This document shows positions 18,890-29,858 of a DNA stretch of 64,000 nucleotides, one piece after another (the stretch's first letter is position 1; every line of letters begins with the position of its first letter). Where the stretch lies: positions 1-64,000 of the forward strand of contig PAHY01000063.1 in the NCBI GenBank assembly GCA_002705055.1. Reading direction: 5' to 3'. The translations under genes and the position numbers were made by a program. The notes beneath the pieces were generated by a model. That model had not been told where the DNA came from, made no database searches, and saw nothing but the letters and a program-made list of their open reading frames with translations. This stretch comes from Planctomycetota bacterium (GTDB lineage Bacteria; Planctomycetota; UBA1135).

Positions 18890-20523
18890 ATGCTGCTCAC
18901 GCCTGCCCTGCTGACGCTGCTCGTGCCCCAAACCCCGGCCCAGGTGCCAGCGGCCCGCCCGGCCGCCGCGCCGGAGCGCCGGATCTCGTCCATTCAGGTG
19001 GGCGAGCACAGCTTTTTGAGCCGGCGGCTCGACAACGGCCTGCGTGCCTTCGCGGTGCGGGACGCCGCCGAAGACGCCGAGGGCCGCGCCTCGATCTTCG
19101 TGGTCGTCAGCGCGGGCAACCGCGACGAATCGGTCGAGACCACCGGCCTGGCGCACCTGACAGAGCACGCGCTCTACACCGGCACCGCCAAGACCGGCGA
19201 TGACGAGCATGATCGCATCGTCATGAAGGAGCTCGGCGGCGAGTCCAACGCTTCGACTCGCGACGACTACACCATCTATTACGACCACCGCATTCCGGCC
19301 GAGGCGCTGCCGCGCGTCCTGGCGATGGAAGCGGATCGGATGGCCAACCTGATCTGGGACGAGCCCGCCGTGCTGCACGAGCGCGAGCGGCTGCGGATCG
19401 AAGAGCGCAACACCTGGAACCCGTCGATCTCGCGCCAGGAGCTGCTCGAGTTCGCGGTCTATCAGCAGGAGGGCTATCGCTACGGGCGGCGCGATGAACA
19501 GGGCCACACCAAGGCGCCCGGCCTCGGCATGGACCTGATTCGAGAGTTCTACGAGACCTGGTATCGCCCCGAGCACACCGCGGTACTGGTGGTGACGCCG
19601 AACGATCCGGCGCAGGCTCTGGATCAGATCGAGGAGGCCTTTGGTGCCTGGCAGGGCAAGCCTGGCATCGAGCTGCCGCCGCGCAAGCGGGAAGGAAAGC
19701 CCTTCGGTCCGCGCACGCGTCGGTTTGAGTCTGGGCTGGCGCAGGACCGGGTCGAGCTGTGCTGGGTCGTGCCCGCGCGCACCCACGCCGATACCGCCTC
19801 GCTCGCGGTGCTGGCGCGGCTGCTGGACCGGCTGAAGACCTCGGCGGGTGAGCCCTTCCAGGTCAGCTTCCACGAGCGCCAGGGCAGCGGCCTGTTCCGG
19901 ATCGCCGCCAACGGGCCGACCGCTGCCGCTGAACTGGAGGCGCTGCTGGAGCGCCTGCGCGAAATGGGCCCCGCCGCCGAGCAGGTGGCCGACGCCAAGC
20001 GCGAAGAGCGCGACCGCTACAGCTCGCTGCCGCTGCGGGCGCGGCCCTACTTCTCGATGGCCGCCGAGGTCGCGCGCTACGGCGTCTACGGCGAGCATGG
20101 TCTGCTCGAGGCCTGGCCGAAGCTGGTCGATGCCGTCGACCGCGAGTCGGTGCATCGCGCTGCCAAGCAGCACCTCGATCCGAAGACGCGGGTGATGGTC
20201 CACTTCACCGCGACCGAGGATGCCGAAGCCGCGCGCGAGCTGCCGGCCGACACCAAGGCGCTGGCGCAGTTCGCCCAGGACGCCGGCGAGGCGGGCGAGT
20301 ACGAGCTTGCCGTGGCCGCTTACACCGAGCTGCTCAACCGCAACCCGAACCGGATGAACACCGTCATCTACCTGGCGACGCGCGGTCAGCTGCACATGGA
20401 CCACGAAGACTGGGACGCCGCGATCCAGGACTTCGAAGAAGCCCTGACCGTGGTCGACTACCCCGCCGTGCGCGAGATGCTCAAGGAAGCCCAGCGCCGC
20501 AAGGCCGAAGCGGGAGGCGGTCG

Positions 20524-20527
<4 letters not shown>
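18890..20527 (+). CDS. M16-family zinc metallopeptidase, exported, with C-terminal TPR-like helices
   Basis: This 545-residue protein begins with a short hydrophobic signal ([18 protein letters not shown]) and is probably periplasmic. The inverted zinc motif HxxEH appears as HLTEH (His89, Glu92, His93), and the third ligand is probably Glu171 in RIEERNTW, at the family's usual distance of about 78 residues. [16 protein letters not shown] is the next conserved block. The second half resembles the inactive M16 repeat, and the last 75 residues ([19 protein letters not shown]) form a TPR-like module, an unusual addition. It may cleave exported peptides; the substrate is unknown. A TAGAAT box lies 6 bases upstream. 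It converges on the histidine kinase gene with a shared CTAG double stop. Confidence 0.9.
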
Positions 20528-23274
<2,747 letters not shown>

Positions 23275-23347
23275 CCGCCCGTGTGATGAGGCTCAGGACT
23301 CTCCCTTCTCGGCCCATCAGGACGGACTGCTGTAGGATTCTGCTGTC

Positions 23348-24988
23348 TCAGTCTGAGACCGGCGCGACAAAGGGCCCGGCGGGCAGCAGGCTGGAGTCGT
23401 ACAGCGTCGGCGTGGGGCTGTGAGCCCAGAGATAACGCACGACTTTCGCTTGAGCGCCAGCGGGCAGAAGCAGCTCCAGCTCGCGCACGCGGCCGGGTGC
23501 CAAGTCCGGGGCCTGCTGCAGCGCACCGAGCCCAGCGAAGGGGTGCCAGTTGCCGTCTGCATCCTGCCACTCAAAGCCGCGCGCGTCTTCGGGCTGCGCC
23601 ATGCCCGCGCCGATTTCGGCCCACCCAATCCGCAGGCGATCGCCCGCGAGCTGTCGGATGGATTGCGGGATCGGTCCGGTATGCAGGATGTCGTGTCCGT
23701 AGACCAGCGCCCGCGCGGTGCGCGCCAGCCGCTCGCCGACCGGTCGCTTGTTGCGCGGGTGGACATCACGCGGATCGCCCAGGTCGATGGTGACCGCCAT
23801 CCCGGTCCGCGGATCCTCCTGCTGCAGCTGGCGCTGCTGCTCGCGGAAGGCAGGCCAATGTTCGCGATCCATGCCGGGGAGCTGGACCGTCAGGAAGGGC
23901 AGCGCGGAGTCATTCCACGCCTTCCGCCAGCTCTGCCGCAGGCTGCGGAAGATCGCCTCGTGCTGAGCGACGCGCTCGGCCGAGCCGGCGTTTGATTCGC
24001 CCTGGTACCAGATCACGCCGGCAATCGGTAGCCGGGTGAAGGGCTGCACCGCGACCTGCCACATGTAGCCCGGCTGGAAGACATGGTGAGGGCCGCGCTC
24101 GTTGCCGGGGATCTGCCACCCTTCCGCGAACGCCGTCGCCAGATTCTGTCGCGCGCGATCGCGGCACCACGCCGAGAGCGCCGGGTTATCCAGCCAGCTG
24201 CCCTCTGCGACCAGCGCGCTCGTCGAAGCCTGCGCGGCAAGCACGGCGGGATCGACCCAGGCCTCGGTCGGCGTTCCCCCCGCGGCGACCTCAATCACCC
24301 CGACCGGACAGTCGAGCTTCCGCTGGAGGAAGTGCGCGAAGTACCAGGCCACGGCGGACATGCGATGGAAGTCGTCCTCGTCGGCACGACTCCACTTGCC
24401 GCGTCGAAAGCTGTGCGGCTGCATGCCCTCGACGGTCTGCTTCGACCAGGCACCGCCGCCGCCGGTCGCGGTGTACTGCGCGTCGTAGAAACGCACCCGC
24501 GACAGCAGCCCGCGATAGCGATGGTCTTCGGTCATGCGCTGGCGCAGCTCGTTCCAGCCGGTCGCGCGCGACATCGGCCACTCCATATTGGATTGCCCGG
24601 CGGCGAACCAGACCTCGCCGAACTGCACCTCTTCCCAGATCTGCATGCCGCCCACACCGACGAGTTCGATGCGATAGCTGGCATAGGACGCCTCCTGCGC
24701 GGGCAGCTGCAGGGACCAGCGCCCGTTCGCGCCGACGTTACCGTGCGCCGCCGCGAGCGTCTCGGTCCAGTCGGCTTCCGCAGCGATCGTCAGATGCACC
24801 CGCGTGCGCGGCTCACCCGTTCCCCAGATCGTGATGGGCTCTCCCGCCTGCAGCACCATGCGGTCGTCGAAGAAACCCGGGACTTTGAGGGGCTGGTAGT
24901 TCTGCTGGGCGGGGGCGAGAACGCTGAGAACGAGGGCAGGAAGGAGCATAGGAATCCATCTAGCCGCGCTGCCGCGCGGGGGTTGCAC
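23348..24988 (-). CDS. Sialate O-acetylesterase (SGNH/GDS-type)
   Basis: This secreted enzyme of 546 residues removes O-acetyl groups from sialic acids or other carbohydrates. Its signal peptide includes MLLPALVLSVLAPAQ. The catalytic serine lies in FAAGQSNMEWP (Ser133), the Gly/Asn oxyanion block in IWYQGESNAG, and the Asp/His pair in GDPRDVHPRNK. The N-terminal beta domain (VPGFFDDRMVLQAGEPITIWG) is typical of the family. The first possible start is GTG 24988, 5 bases after a TACTCT box on the minus strand; ATG 24949 is an alternative. It is divergent from the GFA gene with only 15 bases between start codons. With the GH20 enzyme it points to glycan use. Confidence 0.9.
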   Translation of the reverse strand: MQPPRGSAARWIPMLLPALVLSVLAPAQQNYQPLKVPGFFDDRMVLQAGEPITIWGTGEPRTRVHLTIAAEADWTETLAAAHGNVGANGRWSLQLPAQEASYASYRIELVGVGGMQIWEEVQFGEVWFAAGQSNMEWPMSRATGWNELRQRMTEDHRYRGLLSRVRFYDAQYTATGGGGAWSKQTVEGMQPHSFRRGKWSRADEDDFHRMSAVAWYFAHFLQRKLDCPVGVIEVAAGGTPTEAWVDPAVLAAQASTSALVAEGSWLDNPALSAWCRDRARQNLATAFAEGWQIPGNERGPHHVFQPGYMWQVAVQPFTRLPIAGVIWYQGESNAGSAERVAQHEAIFRSLRQSWRKAWNDSALPFLTVQLPGMDREHWPAFREQQRQLQQEDPRTGMAVTIDLGDPRDVHPRNKRPVGERLARTARALVYGHDILHTGPIPQSIRQLAGDRLRIGWAEIGAGMAQPEDARGFEWQDADGNWHPFAGLGALQQAPDLAPGRVRELELLLPAGAQAKVVRYLWAHSPTPTLYDSSLLPAGPFVAPVSD

Positions 24989-24992
24989 GATC

Positions 24993-24999
24993 TAGAGTA
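24993..24999. promoter_or_regulatory. Overlapping divergent -10-like boxes (TAGAGT plus strand, TACTCT minus strand)
   Basis: On the plus strand TAGAGT (24993-24998) ends 5 bases before the GFA ATG (25004). On the minus strand TACTCT (plus-strand bases 24994-24999) ends 5 bases before the esterase GTG (24988). The two hexamers share five bases inside a 15-base intergenic gap, so both genes could be leaderless and compete for polymerase. Confidence 0.45.
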
Positions 25000-25003
25000 G
25001 GGC

Positions 25004-25444
25004 ATGCGCGTCGTCGAAGGAGGCTGCTCGTGCGGAGCGGTACGTTTTCGCCTGCAGGGCGAGGTACGCTTCGTCGCCATCTGCCATTGCGACAACTGCC
25101 GGCGGGCTCACGGGGCCGGCGGGGTCGAGTGGGCGGGCTACCAGGAGGAGCAGCTCGAGATGCTGGCCGGCGACAGCGCGGGCGCGCTGGAAGGCCCGGC
25201 GCTGCGCAGCTGGGAGACGCCGACGGCGGCGAGGCGCAGCTTCTGCGGCCAGTGCGGCTCGCCACTGTTCTTCCGTTCGCCGCGCTGGGCGGGCGAGGTG
25301 CACGTCGCGGTCGCCGCGCTGGACGGCGACCCGGGGCAGGCGCCGGGGGCCCGGGTCTACGCCGACCGGCCGCCGGCCTGGCTGCCGGTGCCGGAGGACG
25401 GCCTGCCGCGGCGCGGCGGAGAAGACGGAGTTTCGCCCCTTTGA
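25004..25444 (+). CDS. GFA-family (CENP-V-like) zinc protein
   Basis: This is a 146-residue cytoplasmic zinc-binding protein of the GFA family, which is often annotated as glutathione-dependent formaldehyde-activating enzyme; that activity is not established for most members. The ligand pattern is complete: CSCGAV near the N terminus, CHCDNC about 20 residues later, and FCGQCGSPLFF in the middle. The C-terminal 30 residues are proline- and glycine-rich. The ATG at 25004 follows a TAGAGT box by 5 bases. It runs divergently from the esterase gene and codirectionally with the CBS gene 29 bases downstream. Confidence 0.85.
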   Translation: MRVVEGGCSCGAVRFRLQGEVRFVAICHCDNCRRAHGAGGVEWAGYQEEQLEMLAGDSAGALEGPALRSWETPTAARRSFCGQCGSPLFFRSPRWAGEVHVAVAALDGDPGQAPGARVYADRPPAWLPVPEDGLPRRGGEDGVSPL

Positions 25445-25473
25445 AACCCTCTCCCAGGGGTTAGCGAAGCTCG

Positions 25474-25866
25474 ATGAACGTCAAGATCGCCGATTTGATG
25501 ACGACCGGCGTGGTGACCGTTGAGCCCCACCACACCATCTCCCATGTCCGTGCTCTGTTTGAGAAGCACAGCTTCCACGCCGTCCCGGTGGTGGATTCCG
25601 ACGGTCGCCCCGTCGGGATCGTGACCAGTCTGGATGTCGCCTTCGCCAAGTCGGACGACTCGCCGGTCTCCAGCATGCTCAGCGGCAAGGTCTGGACGAT
25701 CCCGCAGTACAACGGCCCGCACCAGGCCGCGCGCCTGATGCGCAAGCACCGCGTCAACCACGTGATCGTGACCCACGAGAAGAAGATCGTCGGCATCCTG
25801 TCGAGCTTCGACCTGCTGCAGCTCGTCGAGGAACACCGCTTCGTGATGAAGAACGCTCCGGCCTAG
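25474..25866 (+). CDS. Two-CBS-domain protein
   Basis: This is a 130-residue protein made almost wholly of a CBS domain pair. The first repeat is at 4-60 (MTTGVVTVEPHHTISHVRALF, then VPVVDSDGRPVGIVTSLDV) and the second at 68-124 (HRVNHVIVTHEKKIVGILSSFDLL). Such pairs bind adenine nucleotides and act as regulatory modules; what it regulates is unknown, as it has no fused output domain. A TAGCGA box ends 6 bases before the ATG, a weaker version of the start-proximal motif. Its TAG stop overlaps that of the convergent mrr pseudogene through CTAG at 25863-25866. Confidence 0.9.
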   Translation: MNVKIADLMTTGVVTVEPHHTISHVRALFEKHSFHAVPVVDSDGRPVGIVTSLDVAFAKSDDSPVSSMLSGKVWTIPQYNGPHQAARLMRKHRVNHVIVTHEKKIVGILSSFDLLQLVEEHRFVMKNAPA

Positions 25867-26752
25867 TCTTCGAAGAAGTCGGAGTCCAGCCGTTTCACCT
25901 CGTAACTCTGGACGAGCGAGACGCCCAGGTCGACCTCGGCGTCGAGGTTTCCTTCACGTACGCGCGGGCCTCGCGGCTGTAGTCGCTGGTGGTGAGGAAG
26001 ACGCCCTTCTTGGCACGGTGGCCGGTGAGGGCGCCGACGAAGGCCTGAACCTCGGGGCGTCCCACGTTGCCCTGCCAGCGCTTGGCCTGGACGTAGATGG
26101 CGTCCAGGCCCAGGCGGTCCTCCTTGATGATCCCGTCGATGCCGCCGTCCCCGCTCCGGCCGACGCTCCGCGCTGCGTCCTCGAAGGAGCCGCCGTAGTC
26201 CATCTTGACCAGGAGTTTGACGACGAGGTCTTCGAAGAAGGCGGGGGCGCGGCCCGCCAGCGTCTCCTGGATCTCCGCGGCCAGCTCGTGCTTCAGCGTG
26301 GCGTGGGCGCGCTCGAGGGTCTCCTCGGGCGGAGCCGTGACCGCTTCATGGTCCGGCGCGCTGCCATGCGCATCGGCCGCTTCGCCCGGAGTGGCCCTCC
26401 TGCCCTGAACAAACTCCCGATACTACGTGTCGAAACCGGTCGAGCCCGAGCGAAGGTCCGCGGTCGTCAGGGACTCGACCCCGCGGGCCAGGATCGACCT
26501 GCAATGCTCGGTGATCCTGTGGAAGCCCCGCTTGGGCCGTTCGATGAGCTCGGCTTTGACCAGGTAGGACAGCGCCCAGCCCGCGCGACTGGTGTAGGTG
26601 GTCACACCGCCGCTGGGGAGCATGTCCTGTCGCTCTCCTTCACTCAAAGCGAAGTGGTCGGCCATGGCCTGGCAGATCTCCTGTCGCTTGCGGACTTCCC
26701 CGTCCGCCAGCATGCGCAGGATCGGAATCATCGCTTCTTCGTGCGTGAACAT
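25863..26752 (-). pseudogene. mrr: Broken mrr (type IV restriction endonuclease)
   Basis: Two pieces lie in one frame. From the ATG at 26752, 109 codons give the Mrr N-terminal winged helix (MFTHEEAMIPILRMLADGEV, then LSYLVKAELIERP). A TAG at 26423-26425 then interrupts. The same frame continues with the linker and Mrr catalytic domain: GDGGIDGIIKED, YVQAKRW and GALTGHRAKKGVFLTTSDY, with the Asp and Gln-x-Lys of the PD-(D/E)xK nuclease. After REARAYV (near 25950) the frame shifts: the genuine end VDLGVSLVQSYEVKRLDSDFF, ending at a TAG shared with the CBS gene, is in another frame, and the usual segment of about 20 residues before it appears deleted. In the intact state it would cut modified DNA. 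It follows hsdS by 6 bases as the last gene of the operon. Confidence 0.75.
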
Positions 26753-26758
26753 GGGCGG

Positions 26759-28288
26759 TCAGGCGCTGGCAGCAGTCGGGCCGGTCAGGGCGTGGGAGAT
26801 CGAGCTGGCGAACTGCTCGCGGGTCGTCTTGGCTCGGGTCAGGCTCACTTCAAGGGTGTCGCAGAGGGCCATCAACTCGTCGACCTTCGCGACGACCCGG
26901 TGCTGCTCGGCGAGGGGGGGGACTCGTATCTCAGTCGCCTTCAAGATCTTGAAGTGTCGCCCGTAGCCCCGCGACTCGAGGTCGGCGGCCTGGATCGACA
27001 CATACAGGTATCGAGCGTCGACACCCACGGGGCGAAGAATCTTGGTTCCATCGGCGCCGGCGACGAAGTCGAAGTCGATGAACTTGATCGCACGGGTGTG
27101 ATCTCCGAAGACAAGCATCGGAGCATCAACCGTGATAGCGAGGTCTCGTCGACTGGTGTATCCTGCGATTAGGCCTTGCCCTTGATCAACAACTGGAACC
27201 GGCCCTGACTTTTCGATCTGACTCGTTTTGACCTTGTGCCCGGAGGTGGAGATCGACTTGCAGAGATCTTGGATAGGTCGGACCGCCTCATCCCCCGCCT
27301 CCTGCGCCACCAGGCGGCCGCGGACGGCGAGTTGGAGGATGGTCTGGCGGAGGGGTTGGATGTCTTCGGGTTCGGTGAAGAGGTCGTCGAAGTGGTCCTC
27401 GATCCTCGACCACGCGGCCTCGACCGCCTCGTGGTCCTCGGCCTCGGCGAGGGCGTGCAGGGCCGCGTCCCGGAACCGCACCCGCGCACTCGTCGCCGCC
27501 AGGTGCCGCTCCTCCACCACCGCCACGTGCCCCATCAACTCGTCGACCTTCGCGACGATCCGGTGCTGCTCGGCGAGGGGGGGGAGGGGGATACAGGTCT
27601 TCCGCAGGTTACCTGTGGAGATTCGTTTCCGAGTGGTTCCAGTCGCGAAGGTCTCCACTATCTCACGCATCATCGGCGAATTCATCGCCATGACTAGGAA
27701 CTGAGGGACAATCGCATTGGACCGACTTCTGGCAATGGCGACATCGACGACTGTGACGCATGGCTTGGTATCCCCGGGGAATAAGCAAGCTCGCCCGAGT
27801 GGGTCGGGTAGCCGTGCAATCAGCACGTCGTTCGGTTCAAGCATCGTACAGCGAAGTTCCTCGGCCTTCTGTGTCGTGAGGTGTCGATCTGAGCGATCTC
27901 TGAAACGGCCAACGCCCACATCGGCTAGTTGTGTCAGTCGGACGCCCCCATTTGGATCTTGGTCCTTTGACTCCACCCAATCTCCATCGGTGAGGTCGAA
28001 CTCAAGTGCCAAGGAAAGTGGGGCGGCCAACCAGTGACCGGGGATCTTGGCGCTCACGTTGTCGAGTGTCTTCCCTAACGCGCGGGGCTTCGGGATCTGG
28101 CCATTGGCTATGAGGTCGTTCTTGGCGGCTTGAACTGACTCAAGAGCCAGTTCGAGATCGCCTTCTTCCTGCGCCACCAGGCGGCCGCGGACGGCGAGTT
28201 CGGGCAGCAGGCTCCTCAGCCACGCCGTGTCCCACGGCGGACCGTCGGCTAGCGCCTCCAGCACCTCGGCGAGTCGGTCCGGGGTCAC
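26759..28288 (-). CDS. hsdS: Type I restriction-modification specificity subunit
   Basis: HsdS gives the type I complex its DNA target through two target-recognition domains (TRDs) separated by conserved helical regions. Here the first TRD covers about residues 60-230 and the second about 335-470. Each is bounded by the same conserved pieces: ELAVRGRLVAQE and QLAVRGRLVAQE before, and PPLAEQHRIVAKVDELM and PPLAEQHRVVAKVDELM after. The repetition is visible in the DNA as a 33-bp perfect and a 52-bp near-perfect direct repeat. TRD1 (about 27590-28140) is visibly lower in GC than its flanks. The GTG start overlaps the hsdM stop (GTGA, 28285-28288). The target sequence cannot be predicted from sequence. 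Confidence 0.9.
   Translation of the reverse strand: MTPDRLAEVLEALADGPPWDTAWLRSLLPELAVRGRLVAQEEGDLELALESVQAAKNDLIANGQIPKPRALGKTLDNVSAKIPGHWLAAPLSLALEFDLTDGDWVESKDQDPNGGVRLTQLADVGVGRFRDRSDRHLTTQKAEELRCTMLEPNDVLIARLPDPLGRACLFPGDTKPCVTVVDVAIARSRSNAIVPQFLVMAMNSPMMREIVETFATGTTRKRISTGNLRKTCIPLPPLAEQHRIVAKVDELMGHVAVVEERHLAATSARVRFRDAALHALAEAEDHEAVEAAWSRIEDHFDDLFTEPEDIQPLRQTILQLAVRGRLVAQEAGDEAVRPIQDLCKSISTSGHKVKTSQIEKSGPVPVVDQGQGLIAGYTSRRDLAITVDAPMLVFGDHTRAIKFIDFDFVAGADGTKILRPVGVDARYLYVSIQAADLESRGYGRHFKILKATEIRVPPLAEQHRVVAKVDELMALCDTLEVSLTRAKTTREQFASSISHALTGPTAASA
26869..26920. repeat. 52-bp direct repeat in hsdS, copy 1
   Basis: Matches 27532-27583 with one mismatch. It encodes the conserved helix LAEQHR(V/I)VAKVDELM after each TRD. 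Paired copies around a variable TRD are typical substrates for TRD exchange. Confidence 0.8.
27301..27333. repeat. 33-bp perfect direct repeat in hsdS, copy 1
   Basis: Identical to 28168-28200. It encodes the LAVRGRLVAQE segment that precedes TRD2. Confidence 0.85.
27532..27583. repeat. 52-bp direct repeat in hsdS, copy 2
   Basis: Second copy of 26869-26920, with one mismatch; it follows TRD1 in the protein. Confidence 0.8.
28168..28200. repeat. 33-bp perfect direct repeat in hsdS, copy 2
   Basis: Identical to 27301-27333. It encodes the segment that precedes TRD1. Recombination between the two would delete or replace TRD1. Confidence 0.85.
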
Positions 28289-29841
28289 GAGGTCTTCCCC
28301 GCTGCCGCGTCACGGATGGCGGTGCCCAACACATTACGCAGGCTCGTGCGGGCCTCGATCGCCGCGGCCCGATCCGCGGTGAACTGGGCCACGAGCGTCT
28401 CGGGGTCGGGGATCTCGTCCTGCTTCGCGTTCGGGTTCTTGAAGTCTAGGTTGAAGCCCTTGGCGACGACCTCCTCGATCGGCACCCGCCAGGCTCGCTC
28501 GGTCTCCTGGCGCTTCGAACGATCCTCGCCCCACCAGGCCTTGCACTCGTCGAGCCCGTCGGCCGGGAACGGGCGCGTCTTGCCGTAGGACTGCATGCCC
28601 TCGGGGAGCGGCTGCTCGTAGTACCAGATCGCCTCGGTGGGACGGCCCTTCTCGAAGAACAGCACGTTGGTGTTGATCGGGGTGTACGGGGCGAAGACAC
28701 CCTTGGGGAGCCGCACGATCGTGTGCAGGTCGCAGGTCTCGACCAGGTGCTTCTTCACGCGCTGGAGCACGCCGTCGCCGAAGAGGCTGCCGTCGGGCAG
28801 GACGATCGCGCAGCGGCCGCCGTCCTTCAGGAGCTCGACGATCATCGCCAGGAAGAGGGTCGCGGTCTCCTTGGTCTGGAAGTCCTTCGGGAAGTTGGTC
28901 TCGATGCCGTCCTCTTCCACCCCGCCGAAGGGCGGGTTGGTGACGACGATGTCGACCTGGTCGTCCTCGTCGATGTCGCGGACGGGGCGCGCCAGGGTAT
29001 TGCCGTGCACGATTCGCGTCGGCAGGTCTACGCCGTGCAGGATGGCGTTGGTCATGCAGAGCAGGTGGGGCAGGCCCATCTTCTCGACCCCGTGGATCGA
29101 GGCCTCGAGGCGACGCTCGTCGTCGCCGGTCTTCACGTCCTGGCGACGGATGTGCTCGATGGCGGCGGTGAGGAAGCCGCCGGTGCCGCAGGCGGGGTCG
29201 AGGACCGACTCGCCGAGGCGGGGGTTCGTCATCTCGACCGCGAAGGTCGTGACGGCGCGGGGGGTGTAGTACTCGCCGGCGTTGCCCGCGGACTGGAGGT
29301 CGCGCAGGAACTTCTCGTAGACGTCGCCGAAGAGGTGACGGGCCTTGAGGTCGTTGACGCTGACCATGGCCTCGGCGCGGTTCAGCACCTTGCGGAGCTG
29401 GACGCCGTTCTTCATGTACTGGAAGTTGTCGGCGAAAACCTCGCGCAGGAGGGCCTTGCGGCGGCGCAGGCGGTCGGCGGCGGCGGTGGCCTCGTCCACG
29501 ACCTGGACGCGGGGGCCGAGCTCGAGGTTTTCGAGGGCCGGGAAGAGGGTGCCGTTGACGAAGGCGAGCAGCTCGTCGCCGGTGGCGCCCTCGGGGTCCG
29601 CGGCCCAGGCGCGCCAGCGGAGGTCGGGGTGGGTGGAGCGCGTGCCAGCGACCTCCCAGGCGGCGTCGACGAGGGGCGAGACGTAGTCGGGCTCGAAGAC
29701 CTCGAGCTCCTTCTCGCGCTCGTCCCAGACCTTGAGGAAGAAGATCCAGGCGAGCTGGCTGATGCGGTTGACGTCCGAGCCGGTGCCCGGGTCCTTGCGC
29801 ATCTCGTCCTGGAGTGACTTGACGGAGGTGCTGACGGCCAT
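28285..29841 (-). CDS. hsdM: Type I restriction-modification methyltransferase subunit
   Basis: HsdM methylates adenine N6 in the sites chosen by HsdS, and HsdR needs it to recognise DNA. The 518-residue protein has the helical HsdM N domain (about 5-150, RISQLAWIFFLKVWDERE), then the methyltransferase core. SAM motif I is SVLDPACGTGGF (213-223), with GEYYTPRAV just before it. The catalytic motif IV NPPFGG is at 302-307 with the leading VVT. The C terminus contains the expected GDGVLQRVKKHLVETC and ANVLFFEKG-like LFFEKGRPT blocks. It lies 17 bases downstream of hsdR and overlaps hsdS by 4 bases. All key motifs are intact. Confidence 0.95.
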   Translation of the reverse strand: MAVSTSVKSLQDEMRKDPGTGSDVNRISQLAWIFFLKVWDEREKELEVFEPDYVSPLVDAAWEVAGTRSTHPDLRWRAWAADPEGATGDELLAFVNGTLFPALENLELGPRVQVVDEATAAADRLRRRKALLREVFADNFQYMKNGVQLRKVLNRAEAMVSVNDLKARHLFGDVYEKFLRDLQSAGNAGEYYTPRAVTTFAVEMTNPRLGESVLDPACGTGGFLTAAIEHIRRQDVKTGDDERRLEASIHGVEKMGLPHLLCMTNAILHGVDLPTRIVHGNTLARPVRDIDEDDQVDIVVTNPPFGGVEEDGIETNFPKDFQTKETATLFLAMIVELLKDGGRCAIVLPDGSLFGDGVLQRVKKHLVETCDLHTIVRLPKGVFAPYTPINTNVLFFEKGRPTEAIWYYEQPLPEGMQSYGKTRPFPADGLDECKAWWGEDRSKRQETERAWRVPIEEVVAKGFNLDFKNPNAKQDEIPDPETLVAQFTADRAAAIEARTSLRNVLGTAIRDAAAGKTS

Positions 29842-29858
29842 GGGGGGTGCTGGGGGAC

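Noticed and set aside
26423-26425. Reading the TAG inside mrr as a recoded sense codon
   Set aside because: TAG is used as a normal stop by many genes in this window, and the same gene also has a frameshift, so decay is the simpler reading.
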